DNA from: Burkholderiaceae bacterium
GTDB lineage: Bacteria > Pseudomonadota > Gammaproteobacteria > Burkholderiales > Burkholderiaceae_C
Reading direction: 5' to 3'
DNA: 45,345 nucleotides
Assembly: GCA_023150375.1 (NCBI GenBank)
Contig: JAKLLA010000026.1
Span: forward strand, 1 to 45,345
Shown here in pieces: positions 28,464 to 37,018 of this stretch. Made by a program: the position numbers and the translations under genes. The notes under the pieces were generated by a model that did no database searches, had not been told where the DNA came from, and saw only the letters and a program-made list of their open reading frames with translations. The stretch's first letter is position 1, and every line of letters starts with the position of its first letter.

Positions 28464-28560
28464 GCCGTGCAGCGCTCCGAAGCGAACGAGGGAGGGAGGG
28501 AGGGAGGAGGAGGAGAGACGCTTCGGAGAAACAACCCGGATCACCGGGAGGCTGCACGGC
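28464..28560 (-). promoter_or_regulatory. Nested inverted-repeat leader element with G4/anti-SD tract
   Basis: The outer arms GCCGTGCAGC (28464-28473) and GCTGCACGGC (28551-28560) are a perfect 10-bp inverted repeat. The inner arms CTCCGAAGCG (28475-28484) and CGCTTCGGAG (28519-28528) are another. A third hairpin CCCGG-ATCA-CCGGG lies at 28535-28548. In RNA from the minus strand this gives a three-way junction. The 34-nt inner loop is pyrimidine-rich with repeated CCUCCC, complementary to the GGGAGG Shine-Dalgarno of the FAD gene about 85 nt downstream. On the plus strand the same tract is GGGAGGGAGGGAGGG (28490-28504), a perfect G-quadruplex motif. Function is inferred. Confidence 0.6.
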
Positions 28561-28762
28561 GAAAACCAGGACGACTTTCCGGTGACCTCGGCCACCCGGC
28601 TGTCGTCGCGGCACCGGGCCTGACCGGCAACCGCATCGTCTCGGACCGATGCCTGCAGCAAAAGTTCCCGCCCCGTTGCCGGTGGTGGCTTCCGGCTCGC
28701 CGACGGGGCCGATCGCCCTGCCAGCACACTCGACAACTCGACGCAGACCATGGCTCGTGTCC

Positions 28763-28855
28763 TAGACAAATTAACGTATGGCACGCATCTTAGTTCGACA
28801 AATCATTTCCTTCAAGCGTTTGTCCATGACAAAATCAAGGCTCACCTGAACAAAT
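28763..28855. promoter_or_regulatory. Phased ACAAAT direct repeats: probable LitR operator
   Basis: The motif ACAAAT (once ACAAAA) starts at 28766, 28798, 28829 and 28850, spaced 32, 31 and 21 bases, that is, close to whole helical turns. The third copy is half of a perfect palindrome TTTGTC-CAT-GACAAA (28819-28833). CarH-type proteins are known to bind tandem direct repeats. The position between litR and its divergent operon supports this reading. Confidence 0.6.
28773..28801 (-). promoter_or_regulatory. Candidate promoter of the eight-gene operon
   Basis: On the minus strand TTGTCG (28801-28796), a 17-base spacer and TACGTT (28778-28773). The -35 coincides with one ACAAAT repeat and the start site with another, so a bound regulator would block it. 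The -10 is weak, and the leader would be about 370 nt long. Confidence 0.35.
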
Positions 28856-28905
28856 CTGCCACCGACCCGGACGGGCCGGCCCGCCAGCGATCGACTGCCA
28901 CAGCC

Positions 28906-29895
28906 ATGAGCGACATCGAAGACCCCGCGCCGACCGGATGGACCATCTCGGCCGTCGAGCGCGACACACGCATCGGCAAGGACACGCTGCGCGTCTGGGA
29001 GCGCCGCTACGGCTTCCCGCAGCCGCACCGCGACCCCCATGGCGAGCGTCTCTACCCGCCCGAGCAGGTCGAGCGGCTGCGGCACATCAAGCGGCTGCTC
29101 GACGCCGGACTGCGCCCGGGCCGGGTGGTGGCCATGCCGATGGAAGAACTGCTGCGCCAGGCCGACCCCGGCGGGCAGGCCGGCGTCGACAGCGCCGCGG
29201 CCCCGGCCGCCCGGGAGTCCGCGCCGCGTGCGGCCAGCGCAGACATCGACACCCTGATGGCCCTGCTGCGATCGCACGACCTGCGCGGCCTGCGCCGCAG
29301 CCTCGGCCAGGCACTGCTGCAGCGCGGCCTGGCACGCTTCGTGACCGAAATGGCGCTGCCGCTGCTGGTCGAGGTGGGCGCGTCCTGGTCACGCGGCCAG
29401 CTGGAGATCTTCGAGGAGCACCTGTGCAGCGAAATGCTCGAAACCGTGCTGCGCTCGGCCCTGGGCTCGGCCCCGCCGGCCGACACCACCAGTCGCCCGC
29501 GGGTGCTGCTGTCTACCCTGCCCGGTGAGCAGCACGGCCTGGGCCTGCTCATGGCCGAAGCGCTGTTCAGCGTGGAAGGCTGCCACTGCATGAACCTGGG
29601 CCGCCAGACGCCCTTGCGCGACCTGCTGCTGGCCGCCCGCACGCAGCGCAGCGAGGTGATCGCGCTGAGCTTCTCGGCGGCCAACAACCCCAACCAGGTG
29701 CTCGACAGCCTCCTGGAGCTGCGCCGCCAGGCACCCGCGGCGCTGGAGATCTGGGCCGGTGTGCCCTTCGCCCCGCTGCTGCGCCGCGGCTGCGAGGGTG
29801 TGCGGCTGCTCGGTCAGCTCGACGAGATTCCCGCGGCCGTGCGGCAGTGGCGCGAGGCAGGCGCCGAGGCGAGGTCCCATGCCCAGCCCGACTGA
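28906..29895 (+). CDS. litR: Adenosylcobalamin-dependent light-sensing MerR-type repressor (LitR/CarH)
   Basis: A 329-residue regulator. The MerR winged helix is residues 11-85 (WTISAVERDTRIGKDTLRVWERRYGFPQPHRDPHGERLYPPEQVERL). After a linker comes the four-helix B12-cap with the photoreceptor motif W161-x9-E171-H172, then the Rossmann B12 domain with E208-x-H-x-x-G213 (GEQHGLG), whose His would be the lower cobalt ligand. Both motifs together define the CarH/LitR group, in which light cleaves the Co-C bond and releases the repressor from DNA. The start at 28906 (MSDIEDPAPTG) is chosen; the frame is open from 28750 but crosses the repeats. It is divergent from the lipid operon and overlaps the NUDIX gene by 17 bases. 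Confidence 0.92.
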   Translation: MSDIEDPAPTGWTISAVERDTRIGKDTLRVWERRYGFPQPHRDPHGERLYPPEQVERLRHIKRLLDAGLRPGRVVAMPMEELLRQADPGGQAGVDSAAAPAARESAPRAASADIDTLMALLRSHDLRGLRRSLGQALLQRGLARFVTEMALPLLVEVGASWSRGQLEIFEEHLCSEMLETVLRSALGSAPPADTTSRPRVLLSTLPGEQHGLGLLMAEALFSVEGCHCMNLGRQTPLRDLLLAARTQRSEVIALSFSAANNPNQVLDSLLELRRQAPAALEIWAGVPFAPLLRRGCEGVRLLGQLDEIPAAVRQWREAGAEARSHAQPD

Positions 29896-30811
29896 CCGCG
29901 ACGGCACCGGCCGGGACGTGCTGGCCCTGGCCCGGCAGCGCACCCGGCCGAGATCTGCCTGGCGGCTGCGCGGCCCCGAGGCGGCGGCAGTGGCCGTCGG
30001 CAGCGTGGCCTGCGCGCATCGCGAGGCCGTCGTCGCGCAGGCGCAGGCCCTGGGACTGGACATCGCCCGGGACCCCGACGGCGGCCTGACGCTCGCCCTG
30101 CCGGGCGCAGCTCCCGACGACGCCCTGCACCGGCTCAACCTGGCGCTGCGCCAGGCCGGCCTGCTGACCGGCTGGCGCGACGAGTGGGTGGCGGTCTGGC
30201 CCCTGGCGCTGGCGCCGGCCCTGTGCCGGCCCGACGGGCCGCAGCGGCCGCTGCTGCGCATGGAGCGGGCTGCGGCGCGCTTCTGGGGCACGCGCACCCT
30301 GGGTGCGCACGGCAACGGCTTCGTGCGCGGCCCGCACGGACGGCCAGCCTGGCTGTGGATCGGGCAACGTTCGCTCGACAAGGCCGCCGACCCCGGCCGA
30401 CTCGACAACCTGATCGGCGGCGGCGTGCCGCTCGGGCAGACGCCGATGGAAACCCTCTGCCGCGAGGGCTGGGAGGAAGCCGGGCTCGGGCCGGCCACGA
30501 TGCAGCAGGCCCGGCCCGTGCGGCGCTTCCTGCTCGAACGTGACCGACCCGAGGGCCTGCAGCTCGAGTGCCTGCACGCCTTCGACCTCGAACTGCCGCC
30601 CGGGCTGCAGCCGGTCAATCAGGACGGCGAGGTGGCGCAGTTCCACCGCCTGCCGGTGAGCGAGGCGCTGCAGGCGGCCGCCGAGGGTGCGATGACGGTC
30701 GATGCCGCCCTGGTCACGCTGGACTTCGGGCTGCGCCACGGCCTGCTGGAGGCGGCCCGGGCCGCATCGCTGCTGCGGCACTTCGAGGCACTGGGGCTGT
30801 GGGCGCCGTGA
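29879..30811 (+). CDS. DUF4743/NUDIX hydrolase
   Basis: A 310-residue protein. The N-terminal half resembles DUF4743, and the NUDIX domain begins near residue 125. The Nudix box is G181-x5-Q187-x7-REGWEEAGL (195-203): the three metal-binding Glu (196, 199, 200) are present, but the first conserved Glu is Gln. Related fungal and plant proteins are described as thiamine-pyrophosphokinase-like NUDIX enzymes acting on diphosphates. The substrate here is unknown. The ATG lies 17 bases before the litR stop, so translation is probably coupled to litR and the protein should share its control. Confidence 0.87.
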   Translation: MPSPTDRDGTGRDVLALARQRTRPRSAWRLRGPEAAAVAVGSVACAHREAVVAQAQALGLDIARDPDGGLTLALPGAAPDDALHRLNLALRQAGLLTGWRDEWVAVWPLALAPALCRPDGPQRPLLRMERAAARFWGTRTLGAHGNGFVRGPHGRPAWLWIGQRSLDKAADPGRLDNLIGGGVPLGQTPMETLCREGWEEAGLGPATMQQARPVRRFLLERDRPEGLQLECLHAFDLELPPGLQPVNQDGEVAQFHRLPVSEALQAAAEGAMTVDAALVTLDFGLRHGLLEAARAASLLRHFEALGLWAP

Positions 30812-30972
30812 CGCCCGAGACCGTGACGCCTGCCGTGAACACCCCCTGAACCCCGCGCCGGCGCCGCGGCGGCTGTTCGAAGTTATCGAATGCCGGCGTG
30901 AGCCCCCGTGAACCTCTGCGCAACCCGGCCCCCTTAGTCTCTCGTCCTGTTCCAACGCTCCGACGCCCCGCC

Positions 30973-31545
30973 ATGAAGTCCACCCCCGCCGCCACGCCCT
31001 CCCCGGGACGCTATGGCCCCGTCGCCATCGCGCTGCACTGGCTGCTGGCCGCGGGCATCCTGGGCGCCTTCGCGGCGGGCCTGTACATGACCGGGCTGTC
31101 GATGTCGCCGCTGCGGCTGAAGCTCTACAACTGGCACAAGTGGGCCGGCGTGCTCATCCTCGCCCTGTCGCTGCTGCGCCTGGTCTGGCGCATCACGCAC
31201 CGCCCGCCACCGCTGAGCCAGGCTGTCACGGCGGCCATGCCGGCCTGGCAGCGCGCCGCCCACCACGGTGTGCACCACGCGATGTACCTGCTGTTCTTCG
31301 CCGTGCCGCTGCTCGGCTGGGCCTACAGCTCGGCGGCGGGCTTCCCGATCGTGCTGTTCGGCGTCCTGCCGCTGCCGGACTTCGTGCCGGTGGACAAGGC
31401 CCTGGCCGAGGCGATCAAGCCCTTCCATGCGCTGGCGGCCTTCACATTGATCGGCCTGGTGCTGCTGCATGTCGGCGCGGCGCTGAAGCACCAGTGGATC
31501 GACCGCGACGGCCTGCTCGACCGCATGAACCCCTGGGCGCGCTGA
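30973..31545 (+). CDS. Cytochrome b561 family protein
   Basis: A 190-residue di-haem membrane protein with four helices (about residues 14-34, 46-66, 85-108 and 142-165). Candidate haem ligands are the His in ALHWLLAAG, NWHKWAGV, GVHHAMYLLF and AFHALAAF-type positions (KPFHALAAF). Members transfer electrons in the inner membrane; in E. coli yceJ of this family is next to yceI, as here. The start at 30973 (MKSTPAATPSPGRYGP) is chosen over 30898, since the family begins shortly before RYGPVAIALHW. A YceI gene follows after 58 bases. Confidence 0.94.
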   Translation: MKSTPAATPSPGRYGPVAIALHWLLAAGILGAFAAGLYMTGLSMSPLRLKLYNWHKWAGVLILALSLLRLVWRITHRPPPLSQAVTAAMPAWQRAAHHGVHHAMYLLFFAVPLLGWAYSSAAGFPIVLFGVLPLPDFVPVDKALAEAIKPFHALAAFTLIGLVLLHVGAALKHQWIDRDGLLDRMNPWAR

Positions 31546-31603
31546 AGCGCCTCGACCCTGGCCGGCAGCGCCGCCTCCCCGCCCTTCCCCACGCGACTCC
31601 GCC

Positions 31604-32182
31604 ATGCATCCTCGCCGCCTTCTCATTGCCTGCGCCCTCGGCGCCCTCCCCCTGCTCGGCAGCGCGCCGGCCTTCGCTCAGGCGAAGCTGGACGCAGCCA
31701 GAAGCGAGATCGTCTTCGTCATCAAGCAGATGGGCGTGCCCGTCGAGGGGCGTTTCCGCAAGTTCGACGCCCAGGTGGCCTTCGACCCGAAGAAGCCCGA
31801 GGCCGGCCGCGTCGGCCTGAGCATCGACCTGGGCAGCGCCACGATGGGCAACCCGGAGGCCGACGCCGAACTGCCCAAGCCCACCTGGTTCCACACGGCG
31901 AAGTTCCCGCAGGCTACCTTCCAGTCCACGTCGATCCGGCGCGGCAGCGCCGCCGGACGCTTCGAGATGACCGGCAAGCTGACCATCAAGGGCCGCAGCC
32001 GCGACGTGGCAGTGCCCGTCACGCTGACCCAGGCAGGCGCCACGAGCACGGCCAGCGGCAGTTTCAACCTCGAACGTCTGGCCTTCCAGATCGGCGACGG
32101 CGACTGGGCCGACACCTCGATGGTCGCCGACGCCGTGCAGGTGCGCTTCAAGCTGGTGCTGACCGGACTGGGCGCACTCTGA
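31604..32182 (+). CDS. YceI family periplasmic protein (first copy)
   Basis: A 192-residue protein with a signal peptide (MHPRRLLIACALGALPLLGSAPAFA|Q). The YceI lipocalin-like fold is seen in DAARSEIVFVIKQMGVPVEGRFRKFDAQVAFD, in the FHTAKFPQATFQSTSIRR turn and in the MTGKLTIKGRSRDVAVPVTL segment. YceI proteins bind isoprenoid-type lipids in a hydrophobic barrel. It is the second gene of the cytochrome b561-yceI-yceI group. It differs considerably from the second copy, so the duplication is old. Confidence 0.94.
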   Translation: MHPRRLLIACALGALPLLGSAPAFAQAKLDAARSEIVFVIKQMGVPVEGRFRKFDAQVAFDPKKPEAGRVGLSIDLGSATMGNPEADAELPKPTWFHTAKFPQATFQSTSIRRGSAAGRFEMTGKLTIKGRSRDVAVPVTLTQAGATSTASGSFNLERLAFQIGDGDWADTSMVADAVQVRFKLVLTGLGAL

Positions 32183-32256
32183 CACCGACCGATCCGGTCC
32201 CGACGATCCCGCGCCTTCCCCCCTCCCCTTCCCAACCCCCGAGAGGAAACCTCCCC

Positions 32257-32835
32257 ATGCACAAGTCGCTCAGCCTCCTGGCCCTGGCCGTCGCCGCCCT
32301 GACCGCCACCGCCGCCCGCGCCGAGGTGGTCAACTACGCCATCGAGCCCACGCACACCTTCGTGACCTTCGAGATCAGCCACTTCGGTGTCTCGACCAAC
32401 CGCGGCCGCTTCGACAAGAAGGAAGGCTCGGTGCAGCTGGACCGCGCCGCCAAGAGCGGCAAGGTGGACGTGACCTTCCAGGTCGCCTCGGTCAACACCG
32501 GCACGCCGCAGTTCGACACGCACCTGAAGAGCAAGGACATCCTGAACGCCGAAGCGCACCCGACGGCTCGCTTCGTGGGCGACAAGTTCAGCTTCGACGG
32601 CGACAAGGTGAGCGCGGTCGCGGGCCAGCTGACCCTGCTGGGCAAGACCCAGCCGGTGACCCTGAAGGCCAACGGCTTCGGCTGCTACAACCACCCGATG
32701 CTCAAGAAGGAAGTCTGCGGCGGCGACTTCGAGACCACCATCAAGCGCAGCCAGTTCGGCGTCGACTACGGCCTGAAGTGGGGCTTCCCGGACGACGTGC
32801 GCCTGGTGATCCAGGTCGAAGCCGTGCGTCAGTGA
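32257..32835 (+). CDS. YceI family periplasmic protein (second copy)
   Basis: A 192-residue protein with a signal peptide (MHKSLSLLALAVAALTATAARA|E). The mature part begins VVNYAIEPTHTFVTFEISHFGVSTNRGRFDKKEGSV, which is closer to the E. coli YceI pattern than the first copy. VNTGTPQFDTHLKSKDILNAEAHPTARFVG and LTLLGKTQPVTLKANGFGCYNHP complete the domain. GAGAGGAAA lies just before the ATG. A strong terminator follows the stop by about 58 bases, so it ends the group. An isoprenoid or lipid ligand is expected from the family. Confidence 0.95.
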   Translation: MHKSLSLLALAVAALTATAARAEVVNYAIEPTHTFVTFEISHFGVSTNRGRFDKKEGSVQLDRAAKSGKVDVTFQVASVNTGTPQFDTHLKSKDILNAEAHPTARFVGDKFSFDGDKVSAVAGQLTLLGKTQPVTLKANGFGCYNHPMLKKEVCGGDFETTIKRSQFGVDYGLKWGFPDDVRLVIQVEAVRQ

Positions 32836-32892
32836 TCGTTCGATGAGCAGGCCCGGTCGCGCGTGACGCGACGGGCAGAGCGCTTCGAACCT

Positions 32893-32925
32893 GGGGGTGG
32901 CACGCAACGCCACCCCCTTTTCTTT
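32893..32925 (+). terminator. Terminator of the cytochrome b561-yceI operon
   Basis: GGGGGTGGC (32893-32901), a 7-base loop and GCCACCCCC (32909-32917) are followed by TTTTCTTTG. This is a 9-bp perfect stem with a T tract. Confidence 0.92.
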
Positions 32926-32959
32926 GCCTGGCGGACTCTGCGGTCCTGCCCGGCCGGGG

Positions 32960-33208
32960 TCAGACGGCGCGATGCGAGGCCGGCAGGGCCGCCACCGGCG
33001 CCAGGCGGCGCGTGAGCCGCAGCAGTTGCCAGCCGGCCGGCGCGGGCGGACGGGGTCCGGCGAGCCTTGCGGCCAGGAAGGGCAGCGCCAGGGCCAGCAC
33101 CAGCAGGGACGCCAGGGCGCCGGCCAGCACGGCCGGCAGCGCCAGCAGCACCAGCGTGGCGCGCACGCCCCAGGCGATCGAGCGGGACAGGGCGGTAGCG
33201 GCAGTCAT
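32960..33208 (-). CDS. Small hydrophobic membrane protein, unknown
   Basis: An 82-residue protein with a hydrophobic stretch from about residue 12 to 50 (two helices or one long hairpin: ATLVLLALPAVLAGALASLLVLALALPFLAARLAG) and a basic C-terminal tail. I do not recognise a family. It ends 35 bases past the yceI terminator and is convergent with that operon. A candidate hairpin (CGTCCC-GCTC-GGGACG, 33257-33272) lies upstream of its start. High-GC shadow reading is possible, so confidence is moderate. Confidence 0.5.
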   Translation of the reverse strand: MTAATALSRSIAWGVRATLVLLALPAVLAGALASLLVLALALPFLAARLAGPRPPAPAGWQLLRLTRRLAPVAALPASHRAV

Positions 33209-33569
33209 CGGGCGGTCCTTTCAGCAGCAGCGGTCGATCGCCGGCCGGTCACCGAGCGTCCCGCTCGGGACGCCCGGTTCGGCCGGTGCATGGCTGCCAC
33301 CTTATCCCGCGCCCGCCACGGCCTGGGTGAAGAAGTGCTGCCGGCTGTGCCGCCAGTTCGCCCGGCTGTTACAAGTCGCCGGCCCGCCGAAGGCCGCCTG
33401 CGCGAGGTCGGCGCGGTCGAAATGGGCGAATCGCCCATTCTGTGGCCGCCGCCTGGCGGCTGCGCTTGCCTTCGCCGCCGGCCCCTCGAGCCCGGCCCGC
33501 AACCGTATCCGCCGCCTACAGCTTGTCGCAACTTCCCCGGCGCCGCGACCGCACGGACAGCCGGGGCGC
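33209..33569. other. Gap between the small membrane gene and maoC, with palindrome
   Basis: No gene is supported in these 361 bases. At 33421-33439 lies a 19-base palindrome, AATGGGCGA-A-TCGCCCATT, perfect except for the central base. It could be an operator or, as a hairpin, the end of the maoC/box transcript. There is no T tract after it. Confidence 0.5.
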
Positions 33570-34025
33570 TCAGGCACCCGGGGCCGCTGCGTCCGGCCCC
33601 AGATCGAACAGGCTGGTCACCGTCAGGTCCAGCACCTCCTGCTCCCGCTGGTTCAGCAGCTGCCAGCGCCAGCGCAGGATGCCCAGCGGCTTCTGGCGAC
33701 TGCGCCGGGCCTCGATCACCTCGACCTGCAGGGTCAGCAGGTCGCCGGGCTTGACCGGGGCCGGCCAGCGCAGCTGTTCGAGCCCCGGAGAGGCAAAGGA
33801 CTCGGAGCCGACCAGGAAGTGGTCGGCCACCAGGCGCATCGCGATCGAAGCGGTGTGCCAGCCGCTGGCGATCACGCCGCCCCAGTGGCTGGCGGAGGCG
33901 GCCTGCACGTCGGCATGGAACCACTGTGGATCCCACTGCTGCGCGAAGGCGACGATGTCCGCCTCGCTGACCCGATAGGGCCCGGCGGTCAGTCGCTGCC
34001 CGGCGTGAAACTCGGCAAACTTCAT
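33570..34025 (-). CDS. MaoC-like (hot-dog) dehydratase
   Basis: A 151-residue hot-dog fold protein. The hydratase motif is seen in AFAQQWDPQWFHADVQAASASHWGGVIASGWHTASIAMRL (Asp and His of the R-hydratase type) and in LRWPAPVKPGDLLTLQVEVIEARRS. It would add or remove water across an acyl-CoA double bond, or bind such a CoA ester. It follows boxA with 12 bases between them, so it belongs to the box operon, where MaoC proteins are not among the classical members. Confidence 0.9.
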   Translation of the reverse strand: MKFAEFHAGQRLTAGPYRVSEADIVAFAQQWDPQWFHADVQAASASHWGGVIASGWHTASIAMRLVADHFLVGSESFASPGLEQLRWPAPVKPGDLLTLQVEVIEARRSRQKPLGILRWRWQLLNQREQEVLDLTVTSLFDLGPDAAAPGA

Positions 34026-34037
34026 CGCCTGCCGACC

Positions 34038-35318
34038 TCAGTAGGTTTCCAGGTGCAGCCGGCCCTCGCGCCGCAGCGCGGTGCCCACGCTCTCCCAGCT
34101 CATGCCGGCCTTCTCGGCAATGTCGCGCAGCGCCAGCACCACGCCCTCTTCCATCGCCTTCAGGCCGCAGACATAGAAGCAGGTGTTCGGGTCCTCGAGC
34201 AGCCTGGCCAGGTCGGCGGCGCGCTCGCGCATGGCGTCCTGCACGTAGCGGCGAGGCGCACCGGGGGTGCGGGAGAAGGCGAACTCGATGTCGATGAAGT
34301 CCTTCGGCAGGCTCTGCAGCGGGCCGAAGTAGGGCAGCTCTTCCTGGGTGCGTGCGCCGAAGAACAGCATCAGCTTGCCGCCTTCGAACTTGCCGGACTT
34401 GCGCAGGCGGCGGCGCCACTCGGTCATCGCCCGCATCGGCGCCGAGCCGGTGCCGGTGCAGATCATCACGATGTTCGAGCGCGGGTGGTTGGGCATCAGG
34501 AAGCTCGAGCCGAAGGGCCCGATCACCTGCACCGTGTCGCCCACCTGCAGGTCGCAGACGTAGTTGGACGCCACGCCACGCACCGGCCGGCCCTGGTGGT
34601 CGGCCAGCACCCGCTTCACCGTCAGCGAGACGTTGTTGTAGCCGGCCCGCTCGCCGTTGCGCGGGCTGGCGATGCTGTACTGCCGCGCATGGTGCGGCTT
34701 GCCCGCGGCGTCCACGCCCGGCGGGACGATGCCGATCGACTGGCCCTCCAGCACCGGGAAGGGCATCGCGCCGAAGTCCAGCACGATGTGGTGGGTGTCG
34801 CTCTCGTAGCCGGCATCCGTCACGCGCACGTTGCCCACCACCTTGGCGGTGGTCGGCGCCTTCGGGCCGTAGAGGTTGGTGTAGGGGTGCGCCGCGGACC
34901 AGGGCCCGATGGTGGCGCCCCAGTCACCGGCGCGGAACTCGCTTTCGCCACTCACCGCTGCCGGCAGGGCCGGAGCTGCGGCCGCGGTCGCCTCCTGCGC
35001 CTCGGCGCCCGCCGACGCGCCGAGCGCGGCCAGCTGCTCACGCGACAGCTCGGCCGGCAGCTCGTCCCAGCCGAACTGGTCGTCCAGGCTGTACGCCGCC
35101 GCCTTCGTCATCGTGCGGTAGTTGTCGATCGCCCCCGTCGGACAGGGCGGGATGCAGGCGTTGCACCAGTTGCAGATCGCCACGTCCACCACGTAGTTGC
35201 GCGAATCGTGCGTGATCGCATTGATCGGGCAACTGGCCTCGCAGGTGTTGCAGCGGATGCAGATCTCGGGATCGATGACGTGCTGCTTGATCACAGTGCC
35301 TTCCAGGGGGGCGTTCAT
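34038..35318 (-). CDS. boxA: Benzoyl-CoA 2,3-epoxidase, reductase subunit BoxA
   Basis: A 426-residue iron-sulfur flavoprotein that passes electrons from NADPH to the oxygenase BoxB. The N-terminus has two [4Fe-4S] sites, [12 protein letters not shown] and [12 protein letters not shown] (about residues 20-60). An Ala-rich linker follows, then an FNR-type module with RQYSIASP (FAD) and [13 protein letters not shown] (NADP). The fusion of ferredoxin and FNR domains is specific to BoxA. It lies 129 bases after boxB, separated by a double-hairpin repeat. The downstream MaoC gene is 12 bases away. Confidence 0.97.
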   Translation of the reverse strand: MNAPLEGTVIKQHVIDPEICIRCNTCEASCPINAITHDSRNYVVDVAICNWCNACIPPCPTGAIDNYRTMTKAAAYSLDDQFGWDELPAELSREQLAALGASAGAEAQEATAAAAPALPAAVSGESEFRAGDWGATIGPWSAAHPYTNLYGPKAPTTAKVVGNVRVTDAGYESDTHHIVLDFGAMPFPVLEGQSIGIVPPGVDAAGKPHHARQYSIASPRNGERAGYNNVSLTVKRVLADHQGRPVRGVASNYVCDLQVGDTVQVIGPFGSSFLMPNHPRSNIVMICTGTGSAPMRAMTEWRRRLRKSGKFEGGKLMLFFGARTQEELPYFGPLQSLPKDFIDIEFAFSRTPGAPRRYVQDAMRERAADLARLLEDPNTCFYVCGLKAMEEGVVLALRDIAEKAGMSWESVGTALRREGRLHLETY

Positions 35319-35404
35319 GCGAGTCTCTTGTCTCTACTGTGTCGGTAGCCTGAACTTTAGCCAGCAGACGCCGCGGATCCGGCTCCGCCGGTCTGCTGGC
35401 GTCG

Positions 35405-35436
35405 CCCCCCTCGAGGGGGGAGCGGCGTGAGCCGCT
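35405..35436. repeat. Double-hairpin repeat between boxB and boxA
   Basis: CCCCCC-TCGA-GGGGGG (35405-35420) directly abuts AGCGGC-GTGA-GCCGCT (35421-35436). Similar C-rich/G-rich boxes are common between genes in Comamonadaceae-like genomes. Here it falls within an operon and may modulate the BoxB:BoxA ratio. Confidence 0.7.
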
Positions 35437-35447
35437 CCGGGGGGTGG

Positions 35448-36875
<1,428 letters not shown>

Positions 36876-37018
36876 CGTGTACTCCGTTCAGCGGATGAGG
36901 GTCGAAGGGGGCGGCGGTGGAGCGTTTCGTTCGGTTGCGGCGGGCTCCACCTGAGGCCCGTTCGGGAACGCGCCGCACAACGCATCGGGACGGCGGCATC
37001 GCGCAGATGCCGCGGGGA

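Larger units (their letters stand above)
28395..28905. other. Divergent regulatory region of the light operon and litR
   Basis: A 511-base region without a supported gene. From left to right it holds the Shine-Dalgarno of the FAD gene (28400-28405), a GGGCGGCCGCCC palindrome (28411-28422), a nested inverted-repeat element (28464-28560), about 200 bases without visible structure, and an AT-rich block with phased repeats (28763-28855). The open frames across it, on both strands, have no family resemblance. Confidence 0.7.

Noticed and set aside
28395..28784. N-terminal extension of the FAD oxidoreductase through the leader.
   Set aside because: The frame is open, but it crosses the inverted repeats and operator-like repeats. 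The family start MKRVAVVGSGIAG with a good Shine-Dalgarno is at 28394.
28395..28905. Cobalamin riboswitch, suggested by the B12-dependent regulator next to it.
   Set aside because: I could not find the conserved B12-box sequence or its usual architecture. The structured leader present is of a different kind.
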